Of a stretch of 64,000 bases of DNA, positions 10,920 through 23,250 are shown one piece after another. Below the pieces are notes generated by a model. The model was not told the origin of the DNA. It ran no database searches and worked only from the letters and a program-made list of their open reading frames with translations. The translations under genes and the position numbers were made by a program. The stretch is from Synchiropus splendidus (lineage: Eukaryota > Chordata > Actinopteri > Syngnathiformes > Callionymidae), in contig NC_071336.1 of the NCBI RefSeq assembly GCF_027744825.2, forward strand, positions 27,560,501-27,624,500, in the 5' to 3' direction. The stretch's first letter is position 1. Each line of letters starts with the position of its first letter.

Positions 10920-11470
10920 TGGTTCTACACACACACACACACACGCACATACACACACAAGGAAATAACTTTGACGAAAGGAAAACAAAAGGTGAGTTGT
11001 ACAATGAATCTCAAACACAGTCAAATGGCGAGAAGCGAGAAGCAGAAAACTGAGCGAGGAGAACACATTAAGAAAGCGGCAGAAAGAAGCTCACGCACAC
11101 ACAGAATATAATGTTTAATATAATTTAAAATATAATATTTAAAATAATTTAGGAATATACAACAGGAGCACAAAAGAACGGAGGGTGAAGTGAGCGTTTA
11201 CCGTGAGGACGCAAAGCAACCATCTGGCAGCGCAGACTGGAACCCAGGTGTAGAAATCAGTGAAGTCTGATCAGCGAAATGGGATCGAGCTGCGCTGCTG
11301 TGAAGCTGAAGAGAGAGAAGGAACAGGAAACGACACACAGGAACACAGGAAATAACATAATAAAAGCACAAGAGAAACGACGGCTTTGGAAGCCTACTAA
11401 TGGCCATGACTGAACCTGGTGGTGGTTGGTTCTGCAGGACTCTCATGAGATTTTGTGAACCTAAATAGGC
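10740..11470. repeat. Purine-rich, low-complexity or TE-derived stretch with CA tract
   Basis: The plus strand is strongly purine-biased (GAACAGGAACAGAGAACCAA, AGAGAGAGAAGGAACAGG), with a (CA)n tract at 10927-10962 and an AATATAATTTA-type AT stretch at 11105-11155. This composition is typical of degenerate retroelement sequence in fish, but no protein remnant was identified. Confidence 0.35.
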
Positions 11471-12570
11471 CTAATCAGATGGGAAAATAAACTTGTAAGA
11501 TTCCAAACCCTCTGCTTCATTTCTGTCGCAGTTTAATAGAGCAAACAGAACCATTTACCAGAAACATATTCAATGCCAAAATTCTAAATATGTCTGAAGT
11601 GCTTCCCCTACTATTGTTATAGGAACCATGATGTTATAAGTGATGTGTACAACTCCCCCCAAAAAGCAAATGTATTTATAATCAAATTATTCAGGACATT
11701 CATTGCTTTGCCCTTGCGACCACTTGTTTTCTGACTTTACTCATTGAGCAAAACAAAAGAAACGTAGGAGCACAATTATCACTCACTGACAGTAACTCAC
11801 GCGGTTCTCTCTTCTTATTTTACCTGTGGTTTCTACAACATTCAAAGCTGAGTTCTGAGAGTCAGTTGAACAGCTGCTTAGCATGTCACACGAGGATCGC
11901 AAAAGCAGCTTGTTCTTCTTTCATCGTTTGTGCCGGGAGAATTTTCACAAAGCCACAGGGCAATTCTGGAACTCAATAATGAGCCTCCCGTGCATTTTAT
12001 TATCTTTCATGTGAATCTTGCTGGGCTCATTTGAAATCCAAGTTTAGGAGTCATTATGCACACAAGACTGAATTTTAGGAGAGTGGCAAAATATTGCACA
12101 GTGAAGTGGAAAAGGGTGAAATCGAAACTTGCATTGGACATGCGTTGAAGTCAACAGGATGGTGGGTCAAACATTCTGATGCGGTAAAGCTACTTCTATG
12201 GGATGGAACCACAAGGGTTCATTTATGGCTCTTCAGCCGAACCTTCATTCCTATCAAAACAGCCGTCCAAAGATTTGGCTTCAAAATTACGTATTAAAAA
12301 AAAATCCCTTCCGTAAGTTACTGTGTCATATTCAGTACTATTTTTTTTTTCACAGCTGCTGTTGACAAACTCATGAACTGGAATCACATGACTCATCGCT
12401 GTCAGGTTTGCATGTTGTTGGGGGACTCAGAATGCTTATATAAAAAAGAATATTTTAGTAATGATGAAAAGAAATGTTTCCATGTTGAAGTCTAGTATGT
12501 AATGGAAGTAAGTTTGGCTGCATTTTATTTGGTCATCAGAGGTTGGGACAAGAGAAAAATGTCATGATTC
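11471..12570. other. Intergenic DNA, no gene seen
   Basis: Ordinary AT-rich sequence. Poly-A at 12296-12303 and poly-T at 12343-12352 are the only low-complexity runs. Confidence 0.4.
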
Positions 12571-12935
12571 ACATTGGTTTTAGCTCGCAGTCTAGCGTCC
12601 TGTCTGCAATCAAGCCTTCCGCCTGCTGCTGAAATGCCTCCTGGTTCCAGTGTTGTGTGCCGGACCAACATCGCTCCCATACTGGCACTTACGCCTCTCA
12701 TTTATATGCTGTTCCGCATTCTGCCTGCTTGTTAGTTGATCATATCTGTGAGCTGGTCCTGACTGGCATGAGCTTTCACGTTCCGTCATTTTCTCTCTTC
12801 TCCTTTCTGTCTGTTTTTGTTTGCGAATTTATTATATTAATAAATTGTGAAAACTTATGGTGGTGTCCGAGTCTCCTTGCATGCCAGTGGCTACGCTCAC
12901 TACCGCTCTGCTTGGTTCCTGACAACAATAACAAA
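12571..12935 (+). repeat. Possible solo LTR or retroelement 3' end
   Basis: The block ends with AATTTATTATATTAATAAATT, then a GTGTCCGAGTCTCCTTGCAT...GGTTCCTGACA end. That resembles the polyadenylation region and terminus of fish LTR/retroelement consensus sequences. No direct-repeat partner or open frame was found, so this is tentative. Confidence 0.3.
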
Positions 12936-13034
12936 AATAAACAAATGGAAAAGTAATTGTGCGGACCGATCAGTTGACCCATGAAGAGCTTTGTTATTGT
13001 GTATAACACAGCCTCTGTACGCAGACGTGTCACT

Positions 13035-13470
13035 CCAGGGTTTGATGTCCTGTTGTGGGCTGGAGCTGGGACAGGGATGAGGCGAGTCTGGGACAGAGCG
13101 TGACTTGGTTTATGACTTTGTCACAGCCCAACTGCACAGAAGCGCACATTCAGAGCTGGACACGCACCGGGCACCTCTTCACTTCTGGAGAGACCTCACT
13201 CACTCGGCAACCCCTCCCACATGCAGCGGCCACACACATAGAGGAACAGCGCAGCTGCAGCACACACTCTACATTCACTCCTACAAAAGCCTATTTTAAG
13301 GCTTGGAACACATTGTTTCCTTTTTCCATTCATTGTAATGAGAAAAATGGATTCAGATTTCAAACGAATCGCTTCTGGAACGGCCGTCTGGAACGGATTG
13401 TCGTCGAGAACCGAGGTACCACTGGACTTGCCCTGATATTCATTCATATTTACAACTCAACCAGGGACTC
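13035..13470 (+). repeat. Repeat B, copy 1
   Basis: From about 13038 (ACTCCAGGGTTTGATGTCCT) to about 13315 this sequence is present in near-identical inverted form at 26557-26855. Its 3' part, absent from copy 2, runs to GAGAACCGAGGTACCACTG, which resembles the end of a fish DNA-transposon consensus. A 145-codon frame starting MGWSWDRDEASLGQ is open here. It has no known domain and is a by-product of the repeat. Confidence 0.75.
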
Positions 13471-14360
13471 ATTTTTTATCAAGATACAGTAGCAATCGCT
13501 GGGAAGAAAAGAACATCCCACACCTACTTGCTCATGTCCACGCGGCAGGACAATTCCATTCCTTTTGCCCATATGTGACGTACATCTGATTTTAAATGTG
13601 AAGAGCACATTTCTGTTTTATTCTATTTCTATTTCTTTTTTTTTTTTTTTTTTGCCGACCCAGGCCTCCTTTGCAGTATATGTGGATATGTATCCTACTG
13701 GAGTGTGGACATTTGGCTGCGCTTGGTTAATCTGTATGTCACTGAAATGTGGCAGAAGTCACATGGAGTGTGACGTAGTAATGAAGTTACACATTTACAT
13801 ATCACTTGAAGGAGTTGTTCAAAAGACTCATTCATAAACGTCACATCTCCAATCGCTAAACGCTGAGTAACATGCTCCTCCATTTTCAGCGAAGAGAAGA
13901 CAATCTTCTCTTGCTCTGCTCCACTGAGACAGAAAGGAACAGGTTACCATTCCGCAACCTTTTGATTCAATCCCTCGCAGACTAATGGATTGTTGCAAAG
14001 GACTAATGAGAATTGTGTGAAATGACCTTAATGAAAATCCATTTGCCGGGAAAATAAGTCACCGCACGACGGCAGGATGTTTAACCACGAAACAATGTCA
14101 GACTAATTGACTCGCTCAGGCTGCGAAACATATTTGTTAGCACTATGTAACTCCTTCCAACATGTGATCAGCAAACCATCTTGTTGAAGCAAAATCAATT
14201 GCATTTTAGTCTAAAAAACTTGAAATGAACGGAGCTGATCTAGCAAATACAGGGAGATTAAAAAGACATGAAAGGACGATTAATTAAATACCTAGAACAA
14301 ATATTTCTTTAAGAGGTTTGGACCGTTGGAAAAAAACAAAACAAAAAAAACAACAACACA

Positions 14361-14690
14361 TTTTTCAATTTGAATGAATTTGGTATATTACTGAATCAAA
14401 TGATGGACCCACACATACATTTAAACAACAAAATATTGTTTTTTTTGCATCAGTTTGACAATAGCACATTAAATCAGGATGGTGGCTATATTCAAGTTTT
14501 TATATCACCTTATTTAAGCTAAAGCTCTTCTCATGTCTTGAAAATATTTGTGTAAGAATTAAAATTTTATAAGAATATCAAATACATTCAGAGTAGTGGA
14601 AACCTTGGCCATTGTGTAGCGAAAAACATCAACAACATTAATTTATATATATTTTTTGTTGTTGTAATTAATCAATTGTAATAATGTTGT
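14361..14690 (+). repeat. Repeat A, copy 2
   Basis: Same orientation as copies 1 and 3. It shares TTTTTCAATTTGAATGAATT through ACATTCAGAGTAGTGG with copy 1 but lacks the 3' CATCCTAGCTGCCACG part. A (TG/TA)n tract lies just downstream. Confidence 0.7.
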
Positions 14691-14733
14691 AATTAATTAT
14701 CATCAAATCATAATGTTAGTCAATCACTTGTTA

Positions 14734-14795
<62 letters not shown>

Positions 14796-14800
14796 TTTTA
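14734..14800. repeat. (TG)n(TA)n microsatellite followed by poly-T
   Basis: About seven TG units run into about twenty TA units and then a T tract. Confidence 0.95.
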
Positions 14801-17580
14801 TTTAAGGATAAGAAATATGTCCATATGTATGTATATAAACATATGATGTCTGATGATATTCCAGTTCAGGTTAGTATTCGGTCATATATTAGGTTTTCGT
14901 TTACATCTTTTCAAGCTATATTTTCCTCAATTTTCCATCAAGTCTATCATGACATCCTTCCCTGAGTAGATTTTTGAAGGATTTTGTCAAACTCTGTTGT
15001 CGTATTTGGTCGTGGCTAGCATCACGATTCAGTCCAAGAGATCAGTCAATTCATCGTAATATATATCCCATGTGATTTCATTTTATTGGTTTGCGCAGGT
15101 CGACGTCCAGACAGACGGTAAAGCAGCAGGATCAGAGAGTCAGACGTAATAAAACGTTTACTGCAGATTGTGCAGGCGCCCCTCTGCATCTGTGACATCA
15201 TCAAACCCTGTCTCAAGTTCGACTTGAGACTTTTATTGTTGTTTGGGGGACAAAACGTTTCTATTAAAACCCAATTCAAAGATCCTTGAACTGAGCCCCA
15301 AAGTTTCACATGTGCTCGTCCAAAAGACGTAAAGAAATAATATTTCTGTATTTGCTGTTGGTGTGACAAAAGTCTTTGCCAAAAGGTTTCTGTTCCACAA
15401 CAACATTGGAGCTGACTGGTGGCGACGAGGACAGTGAGGTGATGGCGTGGTGTCCCCGCAGCTGGTCTCAGAAAATGTCATTATTTTTGGATCATCTGGA
15501 GTTTGGAGGATTTGACATCCTGCTTCATGGGAAGGTTCTTGATCTGATATCAACATGGTCACTCGGTAGTGCACAGTGGGGGTATGCTAGTGAGGAGGTA
15601 TGACCCCCGGGGTGATTTCAACATCTTGATGAGATCCCTTCTTTTTTGAGCACATTTTACAAAATTGGAGTAGCTACCTGCCAAAACCCTCCAGAAAAAC
15701 CATGTAGCCGCTCAGAAAAATTATGTAAATAATCCTCATTGTTGGACTTATTCAACTCATTTCCAGCTCCGAGGGCGTCTCTGTCACAGTCAATGACAAG
15801 CATTCTTCAGAATTCTCAGCGGGTACTTGGGGGTACAATAGAATCCAAGGCCTCGACCGAGAACAGCTTACTGTGCTCGGCAGCAGGCGATGAGCCTCGT
15901 TCCTCTGAGGGATGTGTTAGCCAGGAGCCACCTGGGGGATACGACGAGAAGACCCCTGGCCAGAATGAGGGAAAGGAAATAGCTCTATGGGAGATAACTC
16001 AGCGCTCAGTGCAAAGGTCGGAATCAGATGAAAATTGGAGCAGTTGAGAAAGACAAAGGGAAGCGGAAGCCACATGAATTTCAGTCACACAGAGAGATGG
16101 GGAGCCGTACGGATTGAGAGAGAAAAAAAAAAGACAAACTGGAAGCCTGGAAGCAGATCTGGGAGAGAAAATAGTCGGAAACAGGCAGAGAAAATCTGAT
16201 AACAACCCAAGAAACAAAAATACCAAAATTGGTAATTTCAGACTTCCAATTGGAGGTTCAAAAACAAAGGCGCTGCAGGGGAAAAGACACAGGACAAGGA
16301 CAGAGAAGAGGGAACATGATTTGAGATAGAAACTGTGTCCGGGGAAACACTGTTTAATAAAAACAAAATAAAGGTGGTTCAAGTGCGACTTGAGAATTAC
16401 AGACCAAAAATCAGTTTTCATACTGCGCAGCTTCTGTCCTTCCCTGCCAACATTCACAACCAAAATCCTGGGTGCAGACATCGGAACTGCGGTACCATTC
16501 GACAAATTTAGCTTTGTGAAAATCTCTTTTATGTCCTCATGAGGCCACCGTAGTTGAGAGAACCGCGATGAGGAAGTGTCAATTTCTTGTACTGCAACTA
16601 CAACAAACATGATATGTATTTCGTGCTACTAGATAACATTGTTGTTTGTCTAACTTTAAAAAGTTGTTACCAGCAAGTTACAGCTAATTGTTGTTGAACT
16701 ATGTTGCTCAGAGTCTTACACTGCAGATTATTTATTACTGGTTATCCGGTCTAATCTAATCTGGTTTGTTAGCTGATGTGGTTTGACATGAACCACTTTT
16801 GTCGTCAAGTCAACTCAATATCGCCGCCCGATGTGACCCTCATGCTGTAGCTTTTGTTGGACGCTCAGGGAGTTTAGAAATCGCACTGAAGAGGAGGAGA
16901 TAGCTGATGAAAAACTCATGACACTAGTAGAGCTTAAGTCAGTGACCAGAATACAAAAAAATGATGTTGTGTCTTTTCTATCATGTACAAAACTGTGTTT
17001 TGTGATTAGTCGCTTAACCAACAAAATACTCAACAGTAAATCACGTACCGCCATTGGCCACGGTCTGCCATATTCATTTCAATTTCAGATGCTTCGCTGC
17101 TCACAGTCAGTGGGAGAGTTTGCAGCGCAATCTTTCCTTTCACCGCTGCTATTGTACTAGTGGATTGGTGGCACGCTCATGTGTGATCAGGTGCAGGGCT
17201 TCTGCTCAAGCTGGTGTTTAAAAATTCATACCTTTTTGTCAGGGAACACAACACTGCAAACTTTGATCATGCGCTTTTTGACAAACTCATCCTCATTAAA
17301 GGACCTTGGTGCTTCAGCGTTTGCTGCCGCCACTGTGAACTCAGCCTTTATAGCAGCCTTGCTTTCGTCATTTGGCTTTGCAAACATTGTCTTCTTTCCA
17401 TCTCTCCGACCTTCTGCAGCTCCTCCTTCATGACTGGTTCATAATACAAAAAGGTTAACAAAAGGTTAGTTCTGCTCTGTGTACAGTCAGTTATTCCATT
17501 GAGTGAGAAGGAGAAACTTCAGCATTTTGAACGTGCACTGCGTTTAGTCTTTTATTTGTGTCAGTAGTAGGTATGAAACT
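14801..17580. other. Intergenic DNA, possibly TE-derived at 15.1-16.6 kb
   Basis: No host gene is seen. A 203-codon open frame on the minus strand at 16610-15999 has no recognisable domain and is rich in Leu/Ser/Phe, as expected from the complement of purine-rich DNA. Two related strings, CAAGTTCGACTTGAGAC at 15217 and CAAGTGCGACTTGAGAA at 16380, hint at an old element about 1.2 kb long. Confidence 0.3.
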
Positions 17581-17582
17581 AA

Positions 17583-18005
17583 AAAACGAAAGCAAGTGTC
17601 CAGAAGGGTGGTGAGGCCAGCAATGTTGTATGGTTTGGAAACAGTGGTGGCATTGAGGAAAAGACAGGAGGCAGAGCTGGAGGTAGCAGAGATGAAGATG
17701 CTGAGCTTCTCTCTGGGAGTGAGCAGGATGATGATAGGATCAGAGGGACAGCACATGTCAAGTGTTCAGGAGACAAAGTCAGAGAGGCTAGATGGAGATG
17801 GTTTGGACATGTACAGAGGAGAGAGAGAGCCAGTACATTGGTAGGAAGATGTTGAGGTTGGAACTGCCAGGCAGAAGGTGGGGAGGAAGGTCAAAGAGGC
17901 GAGGTTTGTAGGTTTGAGAGAAGAGGAAGCAGAGGACAGGGTGAGATGGAGGAAGATGATCTGCTCTGGCCATCCCAGAAGGGAGAAAGGAAAAGAAGAA
18001 GTAGG
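17583..18005 (+). mobile_element. Degenerate RTE-like LINE fragment (3' part of RT ORF)
   Basis: Translation from 17596 gives VVRPAMLYGLETVVALRKRQ, then EAELEVAEMKML..SLGVSRM, typical of the region after the reverse transcriptase domain of RTE-type LINEs. Further on, in shifted frames, come matches to RLRWFGHVQR (as RWRWFGHVQR) and VGRKMLRLELPGRR, then a GRSKRRG block and an end in GAAAGGAAAAGAAGAAG. Frameshifts break the frame, so this is an old relic. Confidence 0.75.
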
Positions 18006-20520
18006 TATGAAACTTTACTAGTCGAGTTTTTACCAGACAAGAATGTTTTAGAAAGACAAACAGGCGGACCTTTCTGAGAGAAGTAGATACTGAAGTGATG
18101 GGCAATGGATAAGAAGTTAAAAATAACGTCCGTCTCTCTGTGTGATGCAGTTGATGGGTAACTGTGGAGTAGTTTTTCAAGAGGCTGTAGATGAAGAAAG
18201 CCCCCGCTCTTCCCACAGGGATCTCATGGAACACACTCATTTAAGATTTTTTGCATGAGGATGTCGCTTTGCATAGCAGCGCATTTCCTGGGCAACTGTC
18301 AGTTCTTCATTTCTGCGGCCACATATTTTCCCGTGTGATGCTGTGATCATTTGATCTTTCTTGCCGCATATAAATGGCCTCCCTGGCGCCCTCATTATAG
18401 ACTTAAAAAACTCATCCCTGCAAGAGCGTAGACGGTAGATGGACCATCGATGACGATTTGTAAACATGGCCGAGACTACTCAAACGGTTTCTCTGAATTT
18501 CATCACTCTCTCCCTCCGAAAGTCAGCCTGTAATTAAAGTGCTATTATATATAGAAAGTGCACACGTCTTTCTTGTTAAATATAGGCGAAAAAACAAGGC
18601 TTCGAGGCTGTGGAGCCATGTTGATCCTGTTTTGATTGTGTCTGTGAGATATCACAGAGAACCATTTTAATGCATATTTTAAAAAGCCTACCTGGCCATC
18701 TACCTCGAAATCCTTAACTGTGTTGTTGTCACTCTGCAGCGTTTTGACATGACAAATCTCCCTCTAATAGCCTGAGGGTGCTCCACGCCTGGTCCGGGCG
18801 TGAGGGTTTGGTTCTTGAAGTTGAGAGGAAAACGTCCACACAGTTCCAATCGACCTTCAGCAACCTGTCTGCATGTTGTACTTGCACACAGATGTTTAAA
18901 TGACGAAGAGAGAGAAGGGCGCCGCAGTGGACAGCGGGGATTCGTTGCGTTGTCTTCTGATATATGACATGCTGTCAACTTGTTTGATGGCCCAAATACC
19001 CTTATGAATATTAAACTTTGGTGACAGGTGTTTTTCCTCACATGTTAATAATCTGCCGAAACAAATGAAATGTGTTTCTGGTATCTTTACTGACTCATGC
19101 TCCAATTGGACAATACAAATGTCTCAAACTCTTCAGCGTCAGACGGCATTTTGTACACAACAAAAAAATTAACTCCATAAGTAAGGTGACTTGAATATAA
19201 TGCGTTCGTCTATAATCCGTTATATTAGCAGTTTCAATTCCTCAAGTTTCTGAATAGATATCCATCTCCATTATACAAAGAGTACACAACATCAGTATTT
19301 CTGTAACTACAAATATCTTCACTGAGCGTCTTGTAGTCGGGGAAAAAAACAGAGAGGACCTATTGTCCACTATCTTTACTTCAGTAATCAAATTACAAAT
19401 ACTGAGACTAGCTTTGCGTCAAAATAGAAACGTTTGTAATTTAAAAGTTACAAGTTCAAGTTTGCAAAATGGCCACCTCATTAAAACATGACCAAAGAAC
19501 TACAAAACTGGATGATGAGCTGTGCCCGTGAGTCCCTTCCGGTTTCAACTGATCACAAATATCAATCACCGAAACATTGAGACCAGCTCTAACAAACCCA
19601 TTTGTCATTTCAGCAAGACATTGGTTGCTGCATTTCAACAGTAACGTAAAAAAAACTCCCGTCTGACACGGCTCTTGACGTCATGGATCGTGTAGGCTTA
19701 TTGCAGGGTTTCTGACACATATAAAGAAGCGTGGCACACCTCCATAGCTTAAATGAGAGCTGCCACGTTTTCTCCCATGATCAAATGTAGTGGAAACAAA
19801 CGGATAACGCATCATGGAGATGGACATGAACGTGACAGTTCCCACGTGACACATGAACGTGACAGTGTATTTTTATTGGAAAAATCCTGAATGAAACCTC
19901 AATGACTGAAGTCAGTTGCTCGCAGAACTCAAGTCACACACCCGGCCGGGCATCTGAAGAGATGGACCGTGTGAGGACGGCGGCAGACTGGAGACTTGGA
20001 AACACCTTAAAGCTTTTGCTTTTTAAGGTGTTTTGTCCAACCCCTGTATGTTGGTACTTCATCTTGCTCAGACTGTAGATAAGTTGTTAAACATGGAGGA
20101 CGATAACGGGTCCCCTTTAAGCTAAGGCTAGTCTTGTGTTTTACCCAGAGTCACGAGATCTTGTTAAAGTCTCATGACGTTGAGGTGTCTGACCATTGAC
20201 AGGATGGTATCCAGACAAATCATCCAACCACCATAGCATTAGAAGACACCAAGTGTTCAACAATTCACTAGAATCCCTGGCTTTCAACTATGCCCATGGC
20301 TAAATTAATTCAACTTCATATCATCCGTGGGAGCGAAAACATGGCATTAATCTATTCGTGTTTAAGTGCTTTATGATTTCAAAGGAATTACAGCAGGAAA
20401 TAGAACTGTAAATCAAGTTTGATGACTTTGTGGAACTTTGGAGTCTCACATCATTAGAAAAGCTTTTATTATTCAGACATGTTCTGTGATGTCTCATCTG
20501 ATGCCGCCTGCACTGCAGGG
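18006..20520. other. Intergenic DNA, no gene seen
   Basis: Ordinary sequence. A 12-bp perfect hairpin (AAACACCTTAAA / TTTAAGGTGTTT) lies at 20000-20033. No domain-bearing frame. Confidence 0.4.
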
Positions 20521-20522
20521 AT

Positions 20523-20543
20523 AAAAAAAAAAAAAAAAAAAAA
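20523..20543. repeat. Poly-A tract
   Basis: 21 consecutive A. It could be a retroposon tail, but no source sequence was recognised upstream. Confidence 0.9.
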
Positions 20544-22779
20544 GAAGACTGACAGTTAAGGTGACCCGAGGGCCATCACTCTCCCACTGAAGTCTGATAA
20601 AACTTTATGAATGTAGTGAGGAGGTGACCTAGCCTGAGGCTCAATGGTCTGTGCTCGTCCCATCAGAGATGTCTGTCCCGCAGTGAGAGGGTTTGGAGGC
20701 TGAACTTCCATCCATTTCACATTATTTATCAAAACAAGCCACAGAGCCGGAGGAATCCGAATCCAAGAACAATTGTTCTTTATAGTGTTTTAACATTTAC
20801 CAAGGCACTGTGCTGTCACCTAATGAGCGTGGTGCAAAGTGAAAAACATTCCATATTCAGTCACGTCACATTGACTATTTTCATGAGAGAACTTGAGTCT
20901 TTTGGTCTGGAACACTCGGCTGTCACATGACAGAAACGGATTCTCTTTGATGTTGTATTGCAAATAAAGAAAAAGATTCTGTTTTACTGGGTTGCTGAGT
21001 TTTATCTTCTGTGTTGGAAGTGGCGAATGCGGTGGTTCAGTGGCTTTCTGACTGTTTTTATTGGCACCACTGCGCGTGCTGGTTAGATTTGGGCGAGGGA
21101 GAGTCAAAGTTAGAACATGGCCGGAAGGCAAAGGCCCAGCAGGAAGACTGGCACGTGAGTGTTTTGGATTTTCCGCGTTGACGTGGATGTGCTCTGAATG
21201 GTGACAATGACAGGCGGGTTTATATGGCCCTGTTTGACTGGAGACAAGGTTGTACAGAGGGAGAATTCATCATCGCAGTCTCACATGGTAATGGAGTTGC
21301 TTTCCATAAAGTTGCTTTACATTTAAAAAATTGCGTTGAGATCTGAACGATCTGGTCTGCAAAATCTAGTAGCAGTCTTCCATTTCAGTGAGAAAAGGAT
21401 GGCAGTAAAAGATTCCTCTGTGGGGTTCCCACAGAAAATCGGTTGGTCATGGTGTTGACCAGCTGTTTAACAAGATGTAGTACACATGCCAGTCCTGTAA
21501 GTGGCACCGTATCGCTCTGTATCCTCTCGCCCACATCTAAGGAGACCAACAAATCCTCAGCCATGCACTTGGTCCATCACTGTTGAGTTAATGTCAGTTT
21601 TATTTTGAAGTTAAATTGTGTGTGTGTGTCTGTGCATGAGAGAAAAAGAACATGTCTTCGTGTAAGCCCTGTCATAATTGGCCCAAATGGTAAGCAGTGT
21701 GAATAGCTATGAGGACGCTGCAAGCTATTGCTACACAATTGAATTCAAGTTCATGCTTGATTCCGATTTGTAAACAAAAGTTTGCTCCAAATATTACACT
21801 GGTATTTTGGATCGACTTGAATGGTGTTTCTTAACTCATGAATCTAAGAACCTTTTCTATATTGCTGCTCAGTCTTATTAAAGAGTAAAGACAATATGCT
21901 CACATGTCCATTAAAAACACACCTTACAAGAGCATATGTTCTCGTGACGATTTTTTCGGGGGACAGTCATGACGGGTTATTGTTAAGGCGGCCGCCTCCA
22001 CTTAAGACGACTATCCACGAACAAGCACATTTTTTCTTGCAAAAAAAAACAACTTCATGTACAAAGTTTAGGTCTTTCCCTTCGGCAGTCTTGAGTTTCA
22101 ACTTCTTCAATCACTGTGAATGTGTGAGGAGTTGTCCAATCCCTTGATGTAGAGTTGGGAAAAAAAAAGTTTAAATTACTGCTAATGGCTACTGACTTTG
22201 TTTACATGATCTTCTGTGCTGAGAGCTGAGGAGCCTGAGATATACATTTTCCACCTTGATGCATGCATAACATGGCAACGTCTTTCAACATCCACAGTCT
22301 CTCTTGATGTCGGCGTGAATACCGACCAAAGATTTTACACCGTCTTTGATGTCCCTTCACTTTTATGGCTGACCCTAAAAATGGCAATGCCACCGGTGAA
22401 TCTCTCTGTCATTTCAGTATCAGCATATAAATGATCTAATGGCACATCCTTCCTCCCCCACCGTCCTCCGTAATGACACGGGATGAGTGGAATTCCAGTA
22501 AAGTGGTGGTGTGGCACTTCCAATGCACATGACTCCAATACATCTGATCTATCATTTTAAAATATATAAAGAAATATTTTGGAGGAAATATTGTCGTGAT
22601 AAAGTGATGCACAAAAAGTATCTTGATTGTGCGTTTGTTGGTTGGCGTTCAGTATCACAAGTGTTTTGTTAACTGCTCAGCAGCCTCAATATATGCTCTG
22701 CCGAAACTCAATACCAGATTGTTATAATGCATGAAGCTGACAATGAAAAGTAAATCTGAAGTGGATTAAAGCTGGTACT
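20544..22779. other. Intergenic DNA, no gene seen
   Basis: No repeats with second copies in the window and no supported frame. Confidence 0.4.
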
Positions 22780-23250
22780 GGAGCTGGTTGCCATGCAAGA
22801 GGCGTGGCAACATGAATAATCCGGCTGGGTTTTCTTTCTTCCACCGCTCTCCGACGGCCAATTGTCCTCCGATCAATTCTTTAAAGTTCATAAATTATTT
22901 AAAATCACCGCCGCTTCAAAAAGGAGGGCAATTATCTGCTCAAGTTAAATCGGCTCACCTTGTTTGACCTTGACACAATTGCAGGGTCGCGTGCTTGCTC
23001 AGGGATTCTTGTCGTCGACGCACGTCATTGATCAGTATTGAGCGCTCGGAGATTAAACCTAAACCCGGGGATGCTCACTTGTCGTCTCTAATGTTAAAAC
23101 AAGAGGAAGGGAAAGGCCAGCTGTCTCAGCCATGCTGATAAAATAACTCGACGCACCAAGTCGGCGTTGAATTATTTCACGACTAAGCTGCTGTTAGCTG
23201 GACACAACCGCATTCCCCAGCTCGCCATTTCATTTTTATAGTCTGCTACT
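22780..23250. promoter_or_regulatory. Candidate conserved non-coding element
   Basis: This unique, complex sequence has repeated homeobox/Sox-like core strings (AATTGTCCTCCGATCAATTC, TCATAAATTATTTAAAATC, CTTTGTTTG-like, CATTGATCAG). It has balanced composition and no frame, unlike the surrounding AT-rich repeat-laden DNA. Conservation cannot be tested here. Confidence 0.25.

Noticed and set aside
15999..16610. 203-codon open frame on the minus strand
   Set aside because: It is the complement of purine-rich DNA, has no domain, no conserved start context and no splice sites; likely chance or old TE sequence.
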